A stretch of 18,448 bases of DNA from the NCBI GenBank assembly GCA_900770145.1, contig CAAGJL010000062.1, positions 1 through 18,448 of the forward strand, given 5' to 3'. The position numbers and the translations under genes were made by a program. Every line of letters starts with the position of its first letter. Position 1 is the stretch's first letter. The notes below the pieces were generated by a model. It saw only the letters and a list, made by a program, of their open reading frames with translations. It ran no database searches and was not told the DNA's origin. Source of the stretch: Clostridia bacterium (GTDB lineage Bacteria; Bacillota; Clostridia; Oscillospirales; CAG-272). This document shows positions 7,827-15,027 of the stretch, in pieces.

Positions 7827-8657
7827 TCAGACCCCGGAGTAAGCGGCAAAGCCGCCGTCTACCGGGAGTACCACTCCGGTCACAAAGCCGGAGGCAGAAT
7901 CATCCGTGAAAAACCGCAGGGCGCCAAGCAGTTCCTCCGGCTCCCCGAAGCGCCCCATCGGGGTCGCCGCCAGAATCTTACCAGTACGGGGGGTGGGGGT
8001 GCCGTCCCCGTGAAAGAGCAGCGCTTTGTTCTGTGCCGTGACAAAGAAGCCGGGGGCAATGGCGTTGACGCGGATTCCCGCCGGGGCAAAATAGACCGCC
8101 AGCCATTGCGTAAAGTTGGAAACCCCTGCCTTTGCCGCCGAATACGCGGGGATTTTGGTCAGGGGGCGGAAGGCGTTCATCGAGGAGATGTTCAGCACCG
8201 AACAGCCTTTTTTGCCTACCATATCGGGGGTAAATACCTGCGTGGGCAGAAGGGTGCCAAGGATGTTGAGATTAAACACAAACTCAAACCCTGCCCTGTC
8301 CAGATTGAAAAACGTGGCAACATCCTCTCTTGTTTCGTCGCCTGCGGTAAAGGTCTCGTTTGCCGCCGTGGCGCGCGGGCTGTTGCCCCCGGCGCCGTTG
8401 ATCAGCACCGTGGCGGGGCCAAGTTCCGCCAGCATTTTTTCGTGTGCCGCCTGCAAGGAGGCTTTATCCAGCACGTCACAGGGGTAAGCCGCCGCCGTGC
8501 CGCCCTCGGCGCGAATCCGTGCGGCAAGCGCCTCGGCACCCTCTGCATTGCGATCCAGCAGTGCCACGGCATAGCCGTTTTTCACCATTTCCGTCGCGAA
8601 CGCGGAGGGTAACACCCCCGCCGCGCCGGTGATGACGCAAACTTTTTTCGCTTCCAT
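7827..8657 (-). CDS. uxuB: D-mannonate oxidoreductase (fructuronate reductase), SDR type
   Basis: A 276-residue short-chain dehydrogenase with TGAAGVLPSAF at residues 10-20 (coenzyme site), NGAGG near 87-91, and catalytic S159, Y172 and K176 (YSAAK). The stretch ISSMNAFRPLTKIPAYSAAK and the C-terminus VLPVDGGFAAYSGV are, from memory, close to B. subtilis YjmF (UxuB), not to generic SDRs. It would reduce D-fructuronate to D-mannonate with NAD(P)H, directly before UxuA. The ATG at 8657 follows the uxuA stop by one base, and its AAGGAG lies within the last uxuA codons, so translation is coupled. A TTG in frame at 8678 is upstream of that site and is rejected. Confidence 0.92.
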   Translation of the reverse strand: MEAKKVCVITGAAGVLPSAFATEMVKNGYAVALLDRNAEGAEALAARIRAEGGTAAAYPCDVLDKASLQAAHEKMLAELGPATVLINGAGGNSPRATAANETFTAGDETREDVATFFNLDRAGFEFVFNLNILGTLLPTQVFTPDMVGKKGCSVLNISSMNAFRPLTKIPAYSAAKAGVSNFTQWLAVYFAPAGIRVNAIAPGFFVTAQNKALLFHGDGTPTPRTGKILAATPMGRFGEPEELLGALRFFTDDSASGFVTGVVLPVDGGFAAYSGV

Positions 8658-8658
8658 C

Positions 8659-9699
8659 TTATCTGTCTCCTTTTTCAATCGCTTCGATCATTCCGGCAAG
8701 GTACATCGCGCCCAGCGCCCGGTCATACAGCCCGTAGCCGGGGCGCCCGTTTTCACCCCAGATCATCCGCCCGTGGTCGGGGCGGACGTAGGCGTCAAAC
8801 CCGCCGCGGTGCAGTGCCGAAAGAATTCCGTAAATATCCAGCGACCCGCATTCCGTGGGGTGCGCCACCTCGTGAAACTGCCGGTATCCCGTGCGCCTGA
8901 TGTTTCGGATGTGGGCAAACGGGATGCGTTTTGCGTATTTTTGCGCCATTTTTACCAGGTCATTGTCAGGGTCGGCGCCAAGGGAGCCGGTGCAGAACGT
9001 CAGCCCGTTTGTCTCATCGTCCGCCAGTTTCAAAAACCGGTCGATATTCTTCTCCGAGGTGATGATCCGCGGCAGACCGAAAATGCCCCACGGCGGGTCG
9101 TCCGGGTGGATCGCCATACGGATCCCGGAGGACGCCGCCACCGGGATCACCGCTTCAAGGAAGTTTTGCAGGTTGTGCCAGAGTTGTTCCTCCCCTACAT
9201 TTTCATATCTTGCCAGCAGGGCGCGCAACTCCTCGCGGGAGTAACTTTCATCCCATCCGGGAAGGGATAAACCTTCCTTGGCGGGGTCCATCTTCCGCAC
9301 GGTCTCCTCGTCATAGGCAAGGGAATTTGCCCCGTTTGCCATCGGGCGGTGCAGGTCACTTCGCAGCCAGTCAAACACCGGCATAAAGTTGTAGCAAACG
9401 CACTTTACGCCTGCTTCCCCGAGCCGGCGGAGGTTTTCGCAATACGCGTCGATCATCGCGGGGGCTTTCGCGGAGCCGAGTTTGATCTCCTCCGGCACCG
9501 GCACGCTCTCCACCACCTCAAAGGAAAGCCCGTGCGCCGCCGCGTCCCCGCGGATTTTCGCAATACTTTCTCTCGACCAAACGCCGCCGGGCGGCACGTC
9601 ATATACGGCGCTGACAATAGACTTCACTGCCGGAATCTGCGAAATCGCGGTCAGCGTCACCGGGTCGCCCTCTCCGTAATGGCGGAATGTCATCTTCAT
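8659..9699 (-). CDS. uxuA: Mannonate dehydratase
   Basis: A 346-residue UxuA of the xylose isomerase-like superfamily; it dehydrates D-mannonate to 2-keto-3-deoxy-D-gluconate. Motifs run in family order: VYDVPPGGVW, CYNFMPVFDW, AIHPDDPPWGIFGLPRI, TFCTGSLG, HIRN, AHPTECGSLDI and VRPDHG. H198, C236, H263 and D308 match the His/Cys/His/Asp metal ligands described for UxuA. Its length is normal for the short Gram-positive form. The start ATG at 9699 has AGGAGG 9 bases upstream; a second ATG two codons later is possible. It is first in a five-gene operon divergent from an AraC-family gene. UxaC, KdgK and KdgA are not in the window. Confidence 0.96.
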   Translation of the reverse strand: MKMTFRHYGEGDPVTLTAISQIPAVKSIVSAVYDVPPGGVWSRESIAKIRGDAAAHGLSFEVVESVPVPEEIKLGSAKAPAMIDAYCENLRRLGEAGVKCVCYNFMPVFDWLRSDLHRPMANGANSLAYDEETVRKMDPAKEGLSLPGWDESYSREELRALLARYENVGEEQLWHNLQNFLEAVIPVAASSGIRMAIHPDDPPWGIFGLPRIITSEKNIDRFLKLADDETNGLTFCTGSLGADPDNDLVKMAQKYAKRIPFAHIRNIRRTGYRQFHEVAHPTECGSLDIYGILSALHRGGFDAYVRPDHGRMIWGENGRPGYGLYDRALGAMYLAGMIEAIEKGDR

Positions 9700-9729
9700 G
9701 TTGCAATTCCTCCTTTTCTTTCTGTCCCC

Positions 9730-9761
9730 ATTGTATCACATCGCAAAAGCAATAAAATTGC
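9730..9761 (-). promoter_or_regulatory. Candidate uxuA promoter with overlapping inverted repeat
   Basis: On the minus strand TACAAT (9735-9730) is a good -10 box for uxuA, but the position 17 bases upstream reads ATTTTA (9758-9753), a poor -35. This fits an activator-dependent promoter. The inverted repeat GCAAT-AAA-ATTGC (9749-9761) covers the -35 position. Confidence 0.5.
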
Positions 9762-9783
9762 CTATTTTTTCAAAATATATTGC
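9757..9783 (+). promoter_or_regulatory. Candidate AraC-type operator (direct repeat)
   Basis: ATTGC occurs at 9757-9761 and again at 9779-9783, 22 bases apart and in the same orientation, followed both times by T-rich sequence (CTATTTT and ATTTTAG). AraC-family regulators commonly bind two direct half-sites spaced about two helical turns apart. The second half-site overlaps the araC -35 box, so the same binding could repress araC and activate uxuA. This is pattern matching only. Confidence 0.35.
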
Positions 9784-9808
9784 ATTTTAGCTCAACAAGT
9801 GGTATGCT
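9780..9808 (+). promoter_or_regulatory. Sigma-A promoter of the araC-family gene
   Basis: TTGCAT (9780-9785) and TATGCT (9803-9808) are 17 bases apart, with an extended -10 TGG at 9800-9802. The leader is only about 18 bases. Confidence 0.7.
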
Positions 9809-9832
9809 ATTGATCAGAAAGGGGGCGGGCGG

Positions 9833-10705
9833 ATGAAACTGTTTGAAATGTCAGGCCGGGCGGATTCGATCCATCATTCCATCGATACGGTACCCGACGA
9901 AAAAAACTTTCCGCTGCACGCGCACAAGCACTGTGAAATCTTTTATTTCATTGCCGGGGACGGCATCTACACGGTGGAGGGGAGAGACTACCCCCTCTCG
10001 CCGGGGGCGATTTTGCTGTTTCGCGAAGGGGAAACGCACAAACTGCATATCCGGGACACCGAGCCGTATGAGCGGATTGCCGTACACCTGGATCTGACCG
10101 CCCCCTACTGGGGCAGCGCGGAATATGCCCCCTTACGTGCGCTGTTTTCGGATCGCACCCCCGGTTGCGGCAACCTGTTTCTCCCCACCGGGGCGCACGC
10201 GGAATTTGCGGAAAGCATCTTCACTCGCCTGTGCCTGCCGGAGGAAAGCGAGGCGGGCTTTCGCACCCGGCTTTCGGCGCTGTTGCCGGCGCTGTTGTTG
10301 GAACTTGCCGCCCTGCGCTCCCCCGCCCCCGCGGCGGCGCCCCGTAGCAAGGACGCGCTGACCGTTGCCGGCATCGTGGACTACATCAACCGAAACCTGC
10401 CCACACTCTCCGGCGTGGAAGAACTGGAACAACACTTTTTTCTCAGTCGCTCCTCCCTGAACCGTCTGTTCCGGCGGTCGGTCGGCTCCTCTGTGTGGAA
10501 TTTTGTGGTAATCAAGCGCCTGCACGCGGCGCGACGGATGATCAAAGCGGGCAAAAGTGCCGCCCTTGCCGCCGACGCCTGCGGGTTCGGTGACTACTCC
10601 TCTTTTTACCGCCGGTACTGCCGGACCTTCGGGGAAAGCCCGCGCGGAGAAAAAAATTCCGCAAAAAACCGAACAGGGGTTGAAAAACAGGCGGAAATGT
10701 ATTAA
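9833..10705 (+). CDS. AraC-family transcriptional regulator
   Basis: A 290-residue regulator. Residues 1 to about 130 form a cupin-like sensor domain (HAHKHCEIFYFI, LSPGAILLFREGETH), and residues 175 to 275 hold the two helix-turn-helix motifs of the AraC DNA-binding domain (LSRSSLNRLFRRSVG, then LAADACGFGDYSSFYRRYCRTFGESP). The ATG at 9833 has GGGGGC close upstream. It is divergent from uxuA and probably controls that operon in response to a uronate or derived sugar (inference from arrangement). The PHP/MBL genes follow on the same strand, so it may also affect them, although they have their own candidate promoter. Confidence 0.92.
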   Translation: MKLFEMSGRADSIHHSIDTVPDEKNFPLHAHKHCEIFYFIAGDGIYTVEGRDYPLSPGAILLFREGETHKLHIRDTEPYERIAVHLDLTAPYWGSAEYAPLRALFSDRTPGCGNLFLPTGAHAEFAESIFTRLCLPEESEAGFRTRLSALLPALLLELAALRSPAPAAAPRSKDALTVAGIVDYINRNLPTLSGVEELEQHFFLSRSSLNRLFRRSVGSSVWNFVVIKRLHAARRMIKAGKSAALAADACGFGDYSSFYRRYCRTFGESPRGEKNSAKNRTGVEKQAEMY

Positions 10706-10708
10706 AAT
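10680..10708 (+). promoter_or_regulatory. Promoter of the PHP/MBL operon, overlapping the araC stop codon
   Basis: TTGAAA (10680-10685) and TAAAAT (10703-10708) have a 17-base spacer. The -10 box includes the TAA stop of the araC-family gene. Transcription would start near 10715. Confidence 0.65.
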
Positions 10709-10718
10709 AGTACTCGTT

Positions 10719-10732
10719 TGAGAGCGCTAACA
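10719..10732 (+). promoter_or_regulatory. cre-like (CcpA/LacI-family) operator
   Basis: TGAGAGCGCTAACA fits every position of the B. subtilis cre consensus TGWNANCGNTNWCA and is a pseudo-palindrome around AGCGCT. It lies about 5-18 bases after the predicted transcription start, where binding would block transcription of the PHP genes. It could serve CcpA or a dedicated LacI/GalR-type regulator. Confidence 0.55.
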
Positions 10733-10752
10733 GCAAAGCGCCGAATTCCCGC

Positions 10753-10772
10753 AGAACCGAGGAACAACATGA
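10753..10772 (+). repeat. Duplicated translation-start leader, copy 1
   Basis: A 20-base block that spans the ribosome-binding region and start codon of the first PHP gene and is identical at 11509-11528 before the second PHP gene. It marks the tandem duplication as including untranslated sequence. Confidence 0.85.
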
Positions 10773-11467
10773 ACTACAAAACCGAACTGCACTGTCACTC
10801 CGCCGGGGTCAGCGCCTGCGCGCGCATCAAGCCCGCCGAAATCGTGGAGAAATACGTTGCCGCGGGCTACTCTACCGTGGTGCTGACCAATCATCTGAGT
10901 TTTGTCACCTTCTCCCCCGACTATTATCACGGCTCCTTTGACTGGCAGGACAAAATGAACTATTATCTGGACGGCTATTACCGATTAAAAGAAGCCGCCG
11001 GCGACCGGCTGCACATCCTGCTTGGCGCCGAAGCGCGCATTTATGAGCACGAAGCGGCGGATTACCTGATCTATGGCGCCACAGAAGATTTTTTGCGCAC
11101 GCACTCCTCCCTGCTTGACACCGACTTTTCCGCGTTTTCCCGTTGTGTGCGCGCCGCGGGGTTGTTTTTGGTGCAAGCACACCCTTTCCGCGACCACATG
11201 GTAGTGACCGACCCGAAAGAGCTGGACGCGGTTGAGGTTTACAACGGCAATGAGCACTGCTCCTCCCGCAACGACATAGCGGAAATCTGGGCAGACCGCC
11301 TGCATATCAAAAAAACCTCCGGCTCCGACCTGCACCGCCCGACCGACACCGCCTGCGCCGGCATCCGTACCGAGGCGCCGATCACGACCAATGAAGAACT
11401 GCTGTCTGTGCTCCGCTCCGGCAATTATACCCTGATCAAAGAGGGCGCCAATCTGCGCGAGGACTGA
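10769..11467 (+). CDS. PHP-domain phosphoesterase-like protein (copy 1)
   Basis: A 232-residue PHP-fold protein, a TIM-like barrel binding up to three metal ions. Likely ligands are H8 and H10 (ELHCHSAG), H42 (VVLTNH), E88 (LLGAE), H138 (VQAHPFR), and D187 and H189 (SGSDLHRP). It lacks any polymerase or other fused domain. Characterised stand-alone relatives hydrolyse small phosphoesters such as histidinol phosphate, 3',5'-bisphosphates or cyclic sugar phosphates; nothing here fixes the substrate. The ATG at 10769 follows CGAGGA, a weak ribosome-binding site; a frame open from 10718 is not used because that part is promoter and operator. The following PHP gene has exactly the same length and is about two-thirds identical by hand count. 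Confidence 0.88.
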   Translation: MNYKTELHCHSAGVSACARIKPAEIVEKYVAAGYSTVVLTNHLSFVTFSPDYYHGSFDWQDKMNYYLDGYYRLKEAAGDRLHILLGAEARIYEHEAADYLIYGATEDFLRTHSSLLDTDFSAFSRCVRAAGLFLVQAHPFRDHMVVTDPKELDAVEVYNGNEHCSSRNDIAEIWADRLHIKKTSGSDLHRPTDTACAGIRTEAPITTNEELLSVLRSGNYTLIKEGANLRED

Positions 11468-11508
11468 CCCGCCAAACAAAAAGCGCAGTCAGGTGCGCCG
11501 AAATTCCA

Positions 11509-11528
11509 AGAACCGAGGAACAACATGA
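11509..11528 (+). repeat. Duplicated translation-start leader, copy 2
   Basis: Identical to 10753-10772. Upstream of it the similarity continues loosely (GCGCCGAA followed by ATTCC) in both copies. Confidence 0.85.
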
Positions 11529-12223
11529 GTTACAAAACCGAACTGCACTGCCACACCGCCGGGGTCAGTGCCTGCGCGCACATCACCGCCGCCGAACTGG
11601 CGGAAAAATACATTGCCGCGGGCTACACCACCGTGGTGCTGACCAACCATATCAACGCCTCTACCTTTTCTTCCGAAAACTATCACGGCAAGCGGGACTG
11701 GGCGGACAAAATGGACTTTTTCCTTGCCGGCTACCACGCGCTGAAAGAGGCCGCGGGAGACCGGTTGCACATCCTGCTTGGCGCGGAGTTCCGCCTGTTC
11801 AAGCATACCGCAACGGATTATCTGGTGTACGGGCTGACCGACGAGTTTCTCTACACACACCCGGAGATTCTGACCACCGGGTTTGCGATTTTCTCCCAGC
11901 GCGTGCGCGCGGCGGGGATGTTTGTGGTGCAGGCGCACCCTTTCCGCAGGCGTATAATCGTCACCAACCCGAAACTCCTGGATGCGATTGAGGTCTACAA
12001 CGGCAACAAACGTCACTGCGCCCATAATGACATTGCGGACATCTGGGCGGATCGCTTTCAGATGAGAAAAACTTCCGGCTCCGATACGCACCGCCCGGAT
12101 GACGACACGTGCGCCGGAATCCGCACCGAAACGCCAATCACCACCAACGAAGAGTTGCTGGCGGCGCTTCGCTCCGGCAATTATACTTTGATCAGAGAAG
12201 CCGTTGATTTAAAGGAGGATTGA
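11525..12223 (+). CDS. PHP-domain phosphoesterase-like protein (copy 2)
   Basis: A second 232-residue PHP protein that aligns with its upstream neighbour without gaps; about 155 of 232 positions are identical by hand count. All candidate metal ligands are kept (HCH at 8-10, NH at 41-42, GAE, QAHPFR, SGSDTHRP). The differences cluster around residues 43-60 (NASTFSSENYHGKR against SFVTFSPDYYHGSF), 89-97, 104-126 and 161-167. These could shape the substrate pocket, so the copies may have split in specificity. The gap to copy 1 is 57 bases; its stop codon directly touches the MBL gene start and its last codons hold that gene's ribosome-binding site. Confidence 0.88.
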   Translation: MSYKTELHCHTAGVSACAHITAAELAEKYIAAGYTTVVLTNHINASTFSSENYHGKRDWADKMDFFLAGYHALKEAAGDRLHILLGAEFRLFKHTATDYLVYGLTDEFLYTHPEILTTGFAIFSQRVRAAGMFVVQAHPFRRRIIVTNPKLLDAIEVYNGNKRHCAHNDIADIWADRFQMRKTSGSDTHRPDDDTCAGIRTETPITTNEELLAALRSGNYTLIREAVDLKED

Positions 12224-13012
12224 ATGATGAAACTGCTTTGCCTTGGCACCGGCGCCGCCGACTGGACGGATAAAGACCGCGTCCCCGGTCCCGCATGGCG
12301 GAACTTTACCAGCACGCTGATGGACGGCACCCTGCTGGTTGACCCGGGTCCGCACATCTTCCGCTTTGCCGCGGAACACGGAATGCCCGATTTGTTTGAC
12401 AATGTGACAGACGTTCTGGTGACCCACTCGCACGGCGACCATTTCTCGCCCACGGTAGTCAAAACTCTGTGGGAGAAAAAACCGCGCCGCCTGATTGGCG
12501 GCTTTGGCTGTATGCAGCGCCTGACGGAATATGACCCGTATTTCGCCGCAAAGGTGGACTTTACGGAATTGAAGCCCTTTGAGGGCACCACCGCGGCGGG
12601 CTTTGACATCTTCACTCTGCCCGCCAACCACAGCACCGCCGTGCCGGGCGAAATCCCGTTCCACTACATTCTGCAAAAGGACGGAAAATCGCTTTACTAC
12701 GGGCTGGACGGCGCCTGGATGTTGCGGGAAAGTTGGAACGCCTTCCGCAAATGGGCGCACTTTGACGCCATGATTCTCGACTCCACCATCGGGGACGGCG
12801 AGGGTGACTTCCGCATTTTTGAGCACAATAACCTGCGTATGGTGGAGGAAATGGTGCTCACATTCCGCAAACTGGGCACCCTGAAACCGGACGGAAAAGT
12901 TTATGCCGATCATATGGCAAAAACCCTGCACACCGACCACGAAACGCTGGTCAATCGTCTGGCGCCCTCCGGCATCACCCCGTGTTATGACGGGATGGAA
13001 ATCGAAGTGTAA
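12224..13012 (+). CDS. MBL-fold (metallo-beta-lactamase) metal-dependent hydrolase
   Basis: A 262-residue hydrolase with the MBL motif H68-S-H70-G-D72-H73, preceded by LVDPGPHI. Later ligand candidates are H136 (LPANHST) and D162 (YGLDGAW). The overall layout (LCLGTGAADW at the N-terminus, then RNFTSTLMDG) recalls the PhnP/RNase Z-like branch, which hydrolyses phosphodiesters, but I cannot name a substrate. ATGATG at 12224 gives two starts; AAAGGAGG at 12211-12218 is 5 or 8 bases away, slightly favouring 12227. It follows the second PHP stop codon with no gap, so it is translationally coupled to the PHP genes and probably acts in the same pathway. Confidence 0.87.
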   Translation: MMKLLCLGTGAADWTDKDRVPGPAWRNFTSTLMDGTLLVDPGPHIFRFAAEHGMPDLFDNVTDVLVTHSHGDHFSPTVVKTLWEKKPRRLIGGFGCMQRLTEYDPYFAAKVDFTELKPFEGTTAAGFDIFTLPANHSTAVPGEIPFHYILQKDGKSLYYGLDGAWMLRESWNAFRKWAHFDAMILDSTIGDGEGDFRIFEHNNLRMVEEMVLTFRKLGTLKPDGKVYADHMAKTLHTDHETLVNRLAPSGITPCYDGMEIEV

Positions 13013-13040
13013 AAAAGCAATATCCCCCCAAACGTGATGC

Positions 13041-13071
13041 AAAAAGCCGCGGCAATGCCGCGGCTTTTTTT
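13041..13071 (+). terminator. Terminator of the PHP/MBL operon
   Basis: Arms AAAAAGCCGCGGC (13041-13053) and its complement (13057-13069) enclose the loop AAT and end in seven T. Confidence 0.93.
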
Positions 13072-13121
13072 GAAACTTTGATGATCGTTTGCCACCTTTG
13101 AATGGTCGTCTTCGTGAAATC

Positions 13122-13159
13122 GCAAAATCGGCAAAGGAACAACCCTTTGCCGATTTTGC
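13122..13159. terminator. Hairpin terminator between convergent operons
   Basis: A perfect 16-bp stem, GCAAAATCGGCAAAGG at 13122-13137 with its complement at 13144-13159 and loop AACAAC. A T-rich stretch follows on the plus strand. On the minus strand it sits 14 bases past the transglutaminase-like stop codon and is the likely end of the prfB operon, although the U-tract there is weak. Confidence 0.78.
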
Positions 13160-13172
13160 TTTTTGCAGCCTG

Positions 13173-14543
13173 TCAGGCTACGATAATATAGGAAATCGTT
13201 TTGAAATCCGTATCCTGCGGGGAGTTGCCCGCAATCAGCGTGACGGTGCGCCCGGTGATTCCGTAAATTCCGTAAAGCGCATTGCCCGAAAGGGTCACAA
13301 TGCCAAGCGCGGTGTCCTTTCCGCCGGCGGGGTCGTACATCCGCACAGAGGTCGCTGTGTTGTAAATCAACTTTCCCTCATACAGGCAAAGCCCGGAAAA
13401 ACACGCCACATAACAACTTTTGGCATCCGCCATCCACTCCGCCGTGATCCAGTGCACTGCAGTCATTGCCGTCACATCCGTGCCTGCAAAAATCGCGCCG
13501 TGCTGGCGGGAAGAACTGCGCCCCTCGGTGGTGGAAACCACGCAATAGTAAGTGCCTCCGTTCTTCAACATCGGCGTGGCGGATCCGTGATAGGCGGCGC
13601 TGTCGTACTTCGTGGCAGTTGCCGCCACTGGGGATGTCCACTTGCGGTGCGGGTTTTCGGTGCCGTTATCCGTCGTGGCAAGCCCGTTGTCGCTTTGCAG
13701 AAAATACAGATACGAGGTCTCGGCAGGGTTGAGCGCGCTGTCATCCCACGTGATGTCCACATGGTACCACTCACCGTCCACCCGCACCAGATTCCATGCG
13801 TGCAGCATTTCACTGCTGGTGACGGGCAACACTTCCAGTCCCACGGCATTCCCTGCCGCAATCAGCGCCAGCATATATGCCTGGCACACGCCGGTCTTTT
13901 TTTCAAAAAACGTTGCCGCGTCACGGATGGTGTAAGTATAATCGTACGTGTAGTTGCGCACGAAATAGTCGTGCAGATAAAGCGCTTTGTCAAAATCGCT
14001 CCATGCGGGATCTCCCCCCGCCGTGATTTCGGCAATCGTCGCGTCGTAAACGGCGCTCATTCGGGTGGTTTCGGTCTCATTATACAGATACTCCGGCTCG
14101 ATCCCTCTCACGGCGCCCCCGGCAGTGGTATAAGCATACCGGGATGCCACAAAAAAGAGTTCCGGATGGGAATACTGCACCTGCGCCATGGCGTTTTCCA
14201 GTTCCGCCACCGTCAGCCGGTAAGCAGAAACGTCGATTTTTGTCTCCCTTGCGGCAAGCCCTTTGCAAATGGCTTCCTCCAGGGTGGCGTCCACCGGGGC
14301 GGAAAGATCGTAGTCCGCATAAATCTGCTGTTTGTCGCCGGAGGGGGCTTCGGTCGGGCGGGAAATCACATTACTGATTGCGTCTCCGATTCCGGCAGCC
14401 GTGCGGTCAATCCGGTCAGAGGCTTTTTGCCACGCCGCGGTCACGCCGCTCATATCCGGCAGCGCTTCCTGGCGCCAGAGCGTCAGCGTGCAGAAAAGAA
14501 GCACCGTCAGCAACCCGGCACTCACGCGCCAAAATCTTTTCAT
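13173..14543 (-). CDS. Membrane-anchored transglutaminase-like protein
   Basis: A 456-residue protein. Residues 5-22 form one hydrophobic segment after MKRFWR, without a clear cleavage site or lipobox, so an N-terminal anchor with the rest outside the cell is likely. Residues about 185-270 form a transglutaminase-like core with a complete Cys-His-Asp triad: C220 (KTGVCQAY), H248 (MLHAWNLV) and D263 (WYHVDITWDD). Residues 70-170 form a helical region before the core that is common in such clostridial surface proteins, and 300-456 look like a beta-rich repeat domain. Function may be peptide or cell-wall processing or protein cross-linking, but is not known. Ribosome-binding site GAGGGGTGAG precedes the ATG. 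It lies 30 bases behind a small membrane protein gene. Confidence 0.85.
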   Translation of the reverse strand: MKRFWRVSAGLLTVLLFCTLTLWRQEALPDMSGVTAAWQKASDRIDRTAAGIGDAISNVISRPTEAPSGDKQQIYADYDLSAPVDATLEEAICKGLAARETKIDVSAYRLTVAELENAMAQVQYSHPELFFVASRYAYTTAGGAVRGIEPEYLYNETETTRMSAVYDATIAEITAGGDPAWSDFDKALYLHDYFVRNYTYDYTYTIRDAATFFEKKTGVCQAYMLALIAAGNAVGLEVLPVTSSEMLHAWNLVRVDGEWYHVDITWDDSALNPAETSYLYFLQSDNGLATTDNGTENPHRKWTSPVAATATKYDSAAYHGSATPMLKNGGTYYCVVSTTEGRSSSRQHGAIFAGTDVTAMTAVHWITAEWMADAKSCYVACFSGLCLYEGKLIYNTATSVRMYDPAGGKDTALGIVTLSGNALYGIYGITGRTVTLIAGNSPQDTDFKTISYIIVA

Positions 14544-14573
14544 CCGCTCACCCCTCTCGCGCTGTATTCCGGA

Positions 14574-15011
14574 TTACTGAAAATCCGCCTCGCTTGCTTC
14601 TTCGTCCCGCGGGATCTCACGCTTTGCGCTGGGGGCGGTGGCGGTTTCGCCGTCACGGTCGCCGCCAAGAGCATGGCGCATTCTTTCTTCCATCTCCGCG
14701 CTTTCTTCTTCGGTGAAAAACTCCTCGTCCGCTTCCTCTTCGTCGGCGGCTGCGTCGCCCTCTCCGTCATCGGTCTTTTCGAGTTCCTCACCCTCGGCGC
14801 ACGCTTTCCTCTTGCGGCAGGGGATTTTGGCCTGCAACGTTTCCTCCGGCGTCAGCAGCACGCTCAGCGTCAGCCCTGTGCTTGCCATCAGCAGAATTGC
14901 CTGCCAGATACTGCGCTTTTTGAAACTGAGCACCAAAAAAGTAACTACCAGGTGCAGCGCGGCAACTGCCGTTTTCAGCATCATCACCGGGCTCATTTTT
15001 TTCATTTTCAT
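14574..15011 (-). CDS. Small two-helix membrane protein with acidic tail, unknown function
   Basis: About 145 residues, not recognised. Two hydrophobic segments (KTAVAALHLVVTFLVLSF and IWQAILLMASTGLTLSVLL) are joined by a short basic turn FKKRS. A basic patch PCRKRK is then followed by a tail with long runs of Glu and Asp (about residues 70-115). By the positive-inside rule, the basic loop and probably... the loop between the helices faces the cytoplasm, which would place both ends outside; this is weak. AAGGAGG (15020-15026) directly follows the prfB stop codon. It is only 2 bases from the ATG at 15017 but 8 from that at 15011, so I choose the latter. It is probably co-transcribed with prfB and the transglutaminase-like gene. 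Confidence 0.68.
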   Translation of the reverse strand: MKMKKMSPVMMLKTAVAALHLVVTFLVLSFKKRSIWQAILLMASTGLTLSVLLTPEETLQAKIPCRKRKACAEGEELEKTDDGEGDAAADEEEADEEFFTEEESAEMEERMRHALGGDRDGETATAPSAKREIPRDEEASEADFQ

Positions 15012-15027
15012 CTTCATTTCCTCCTTA

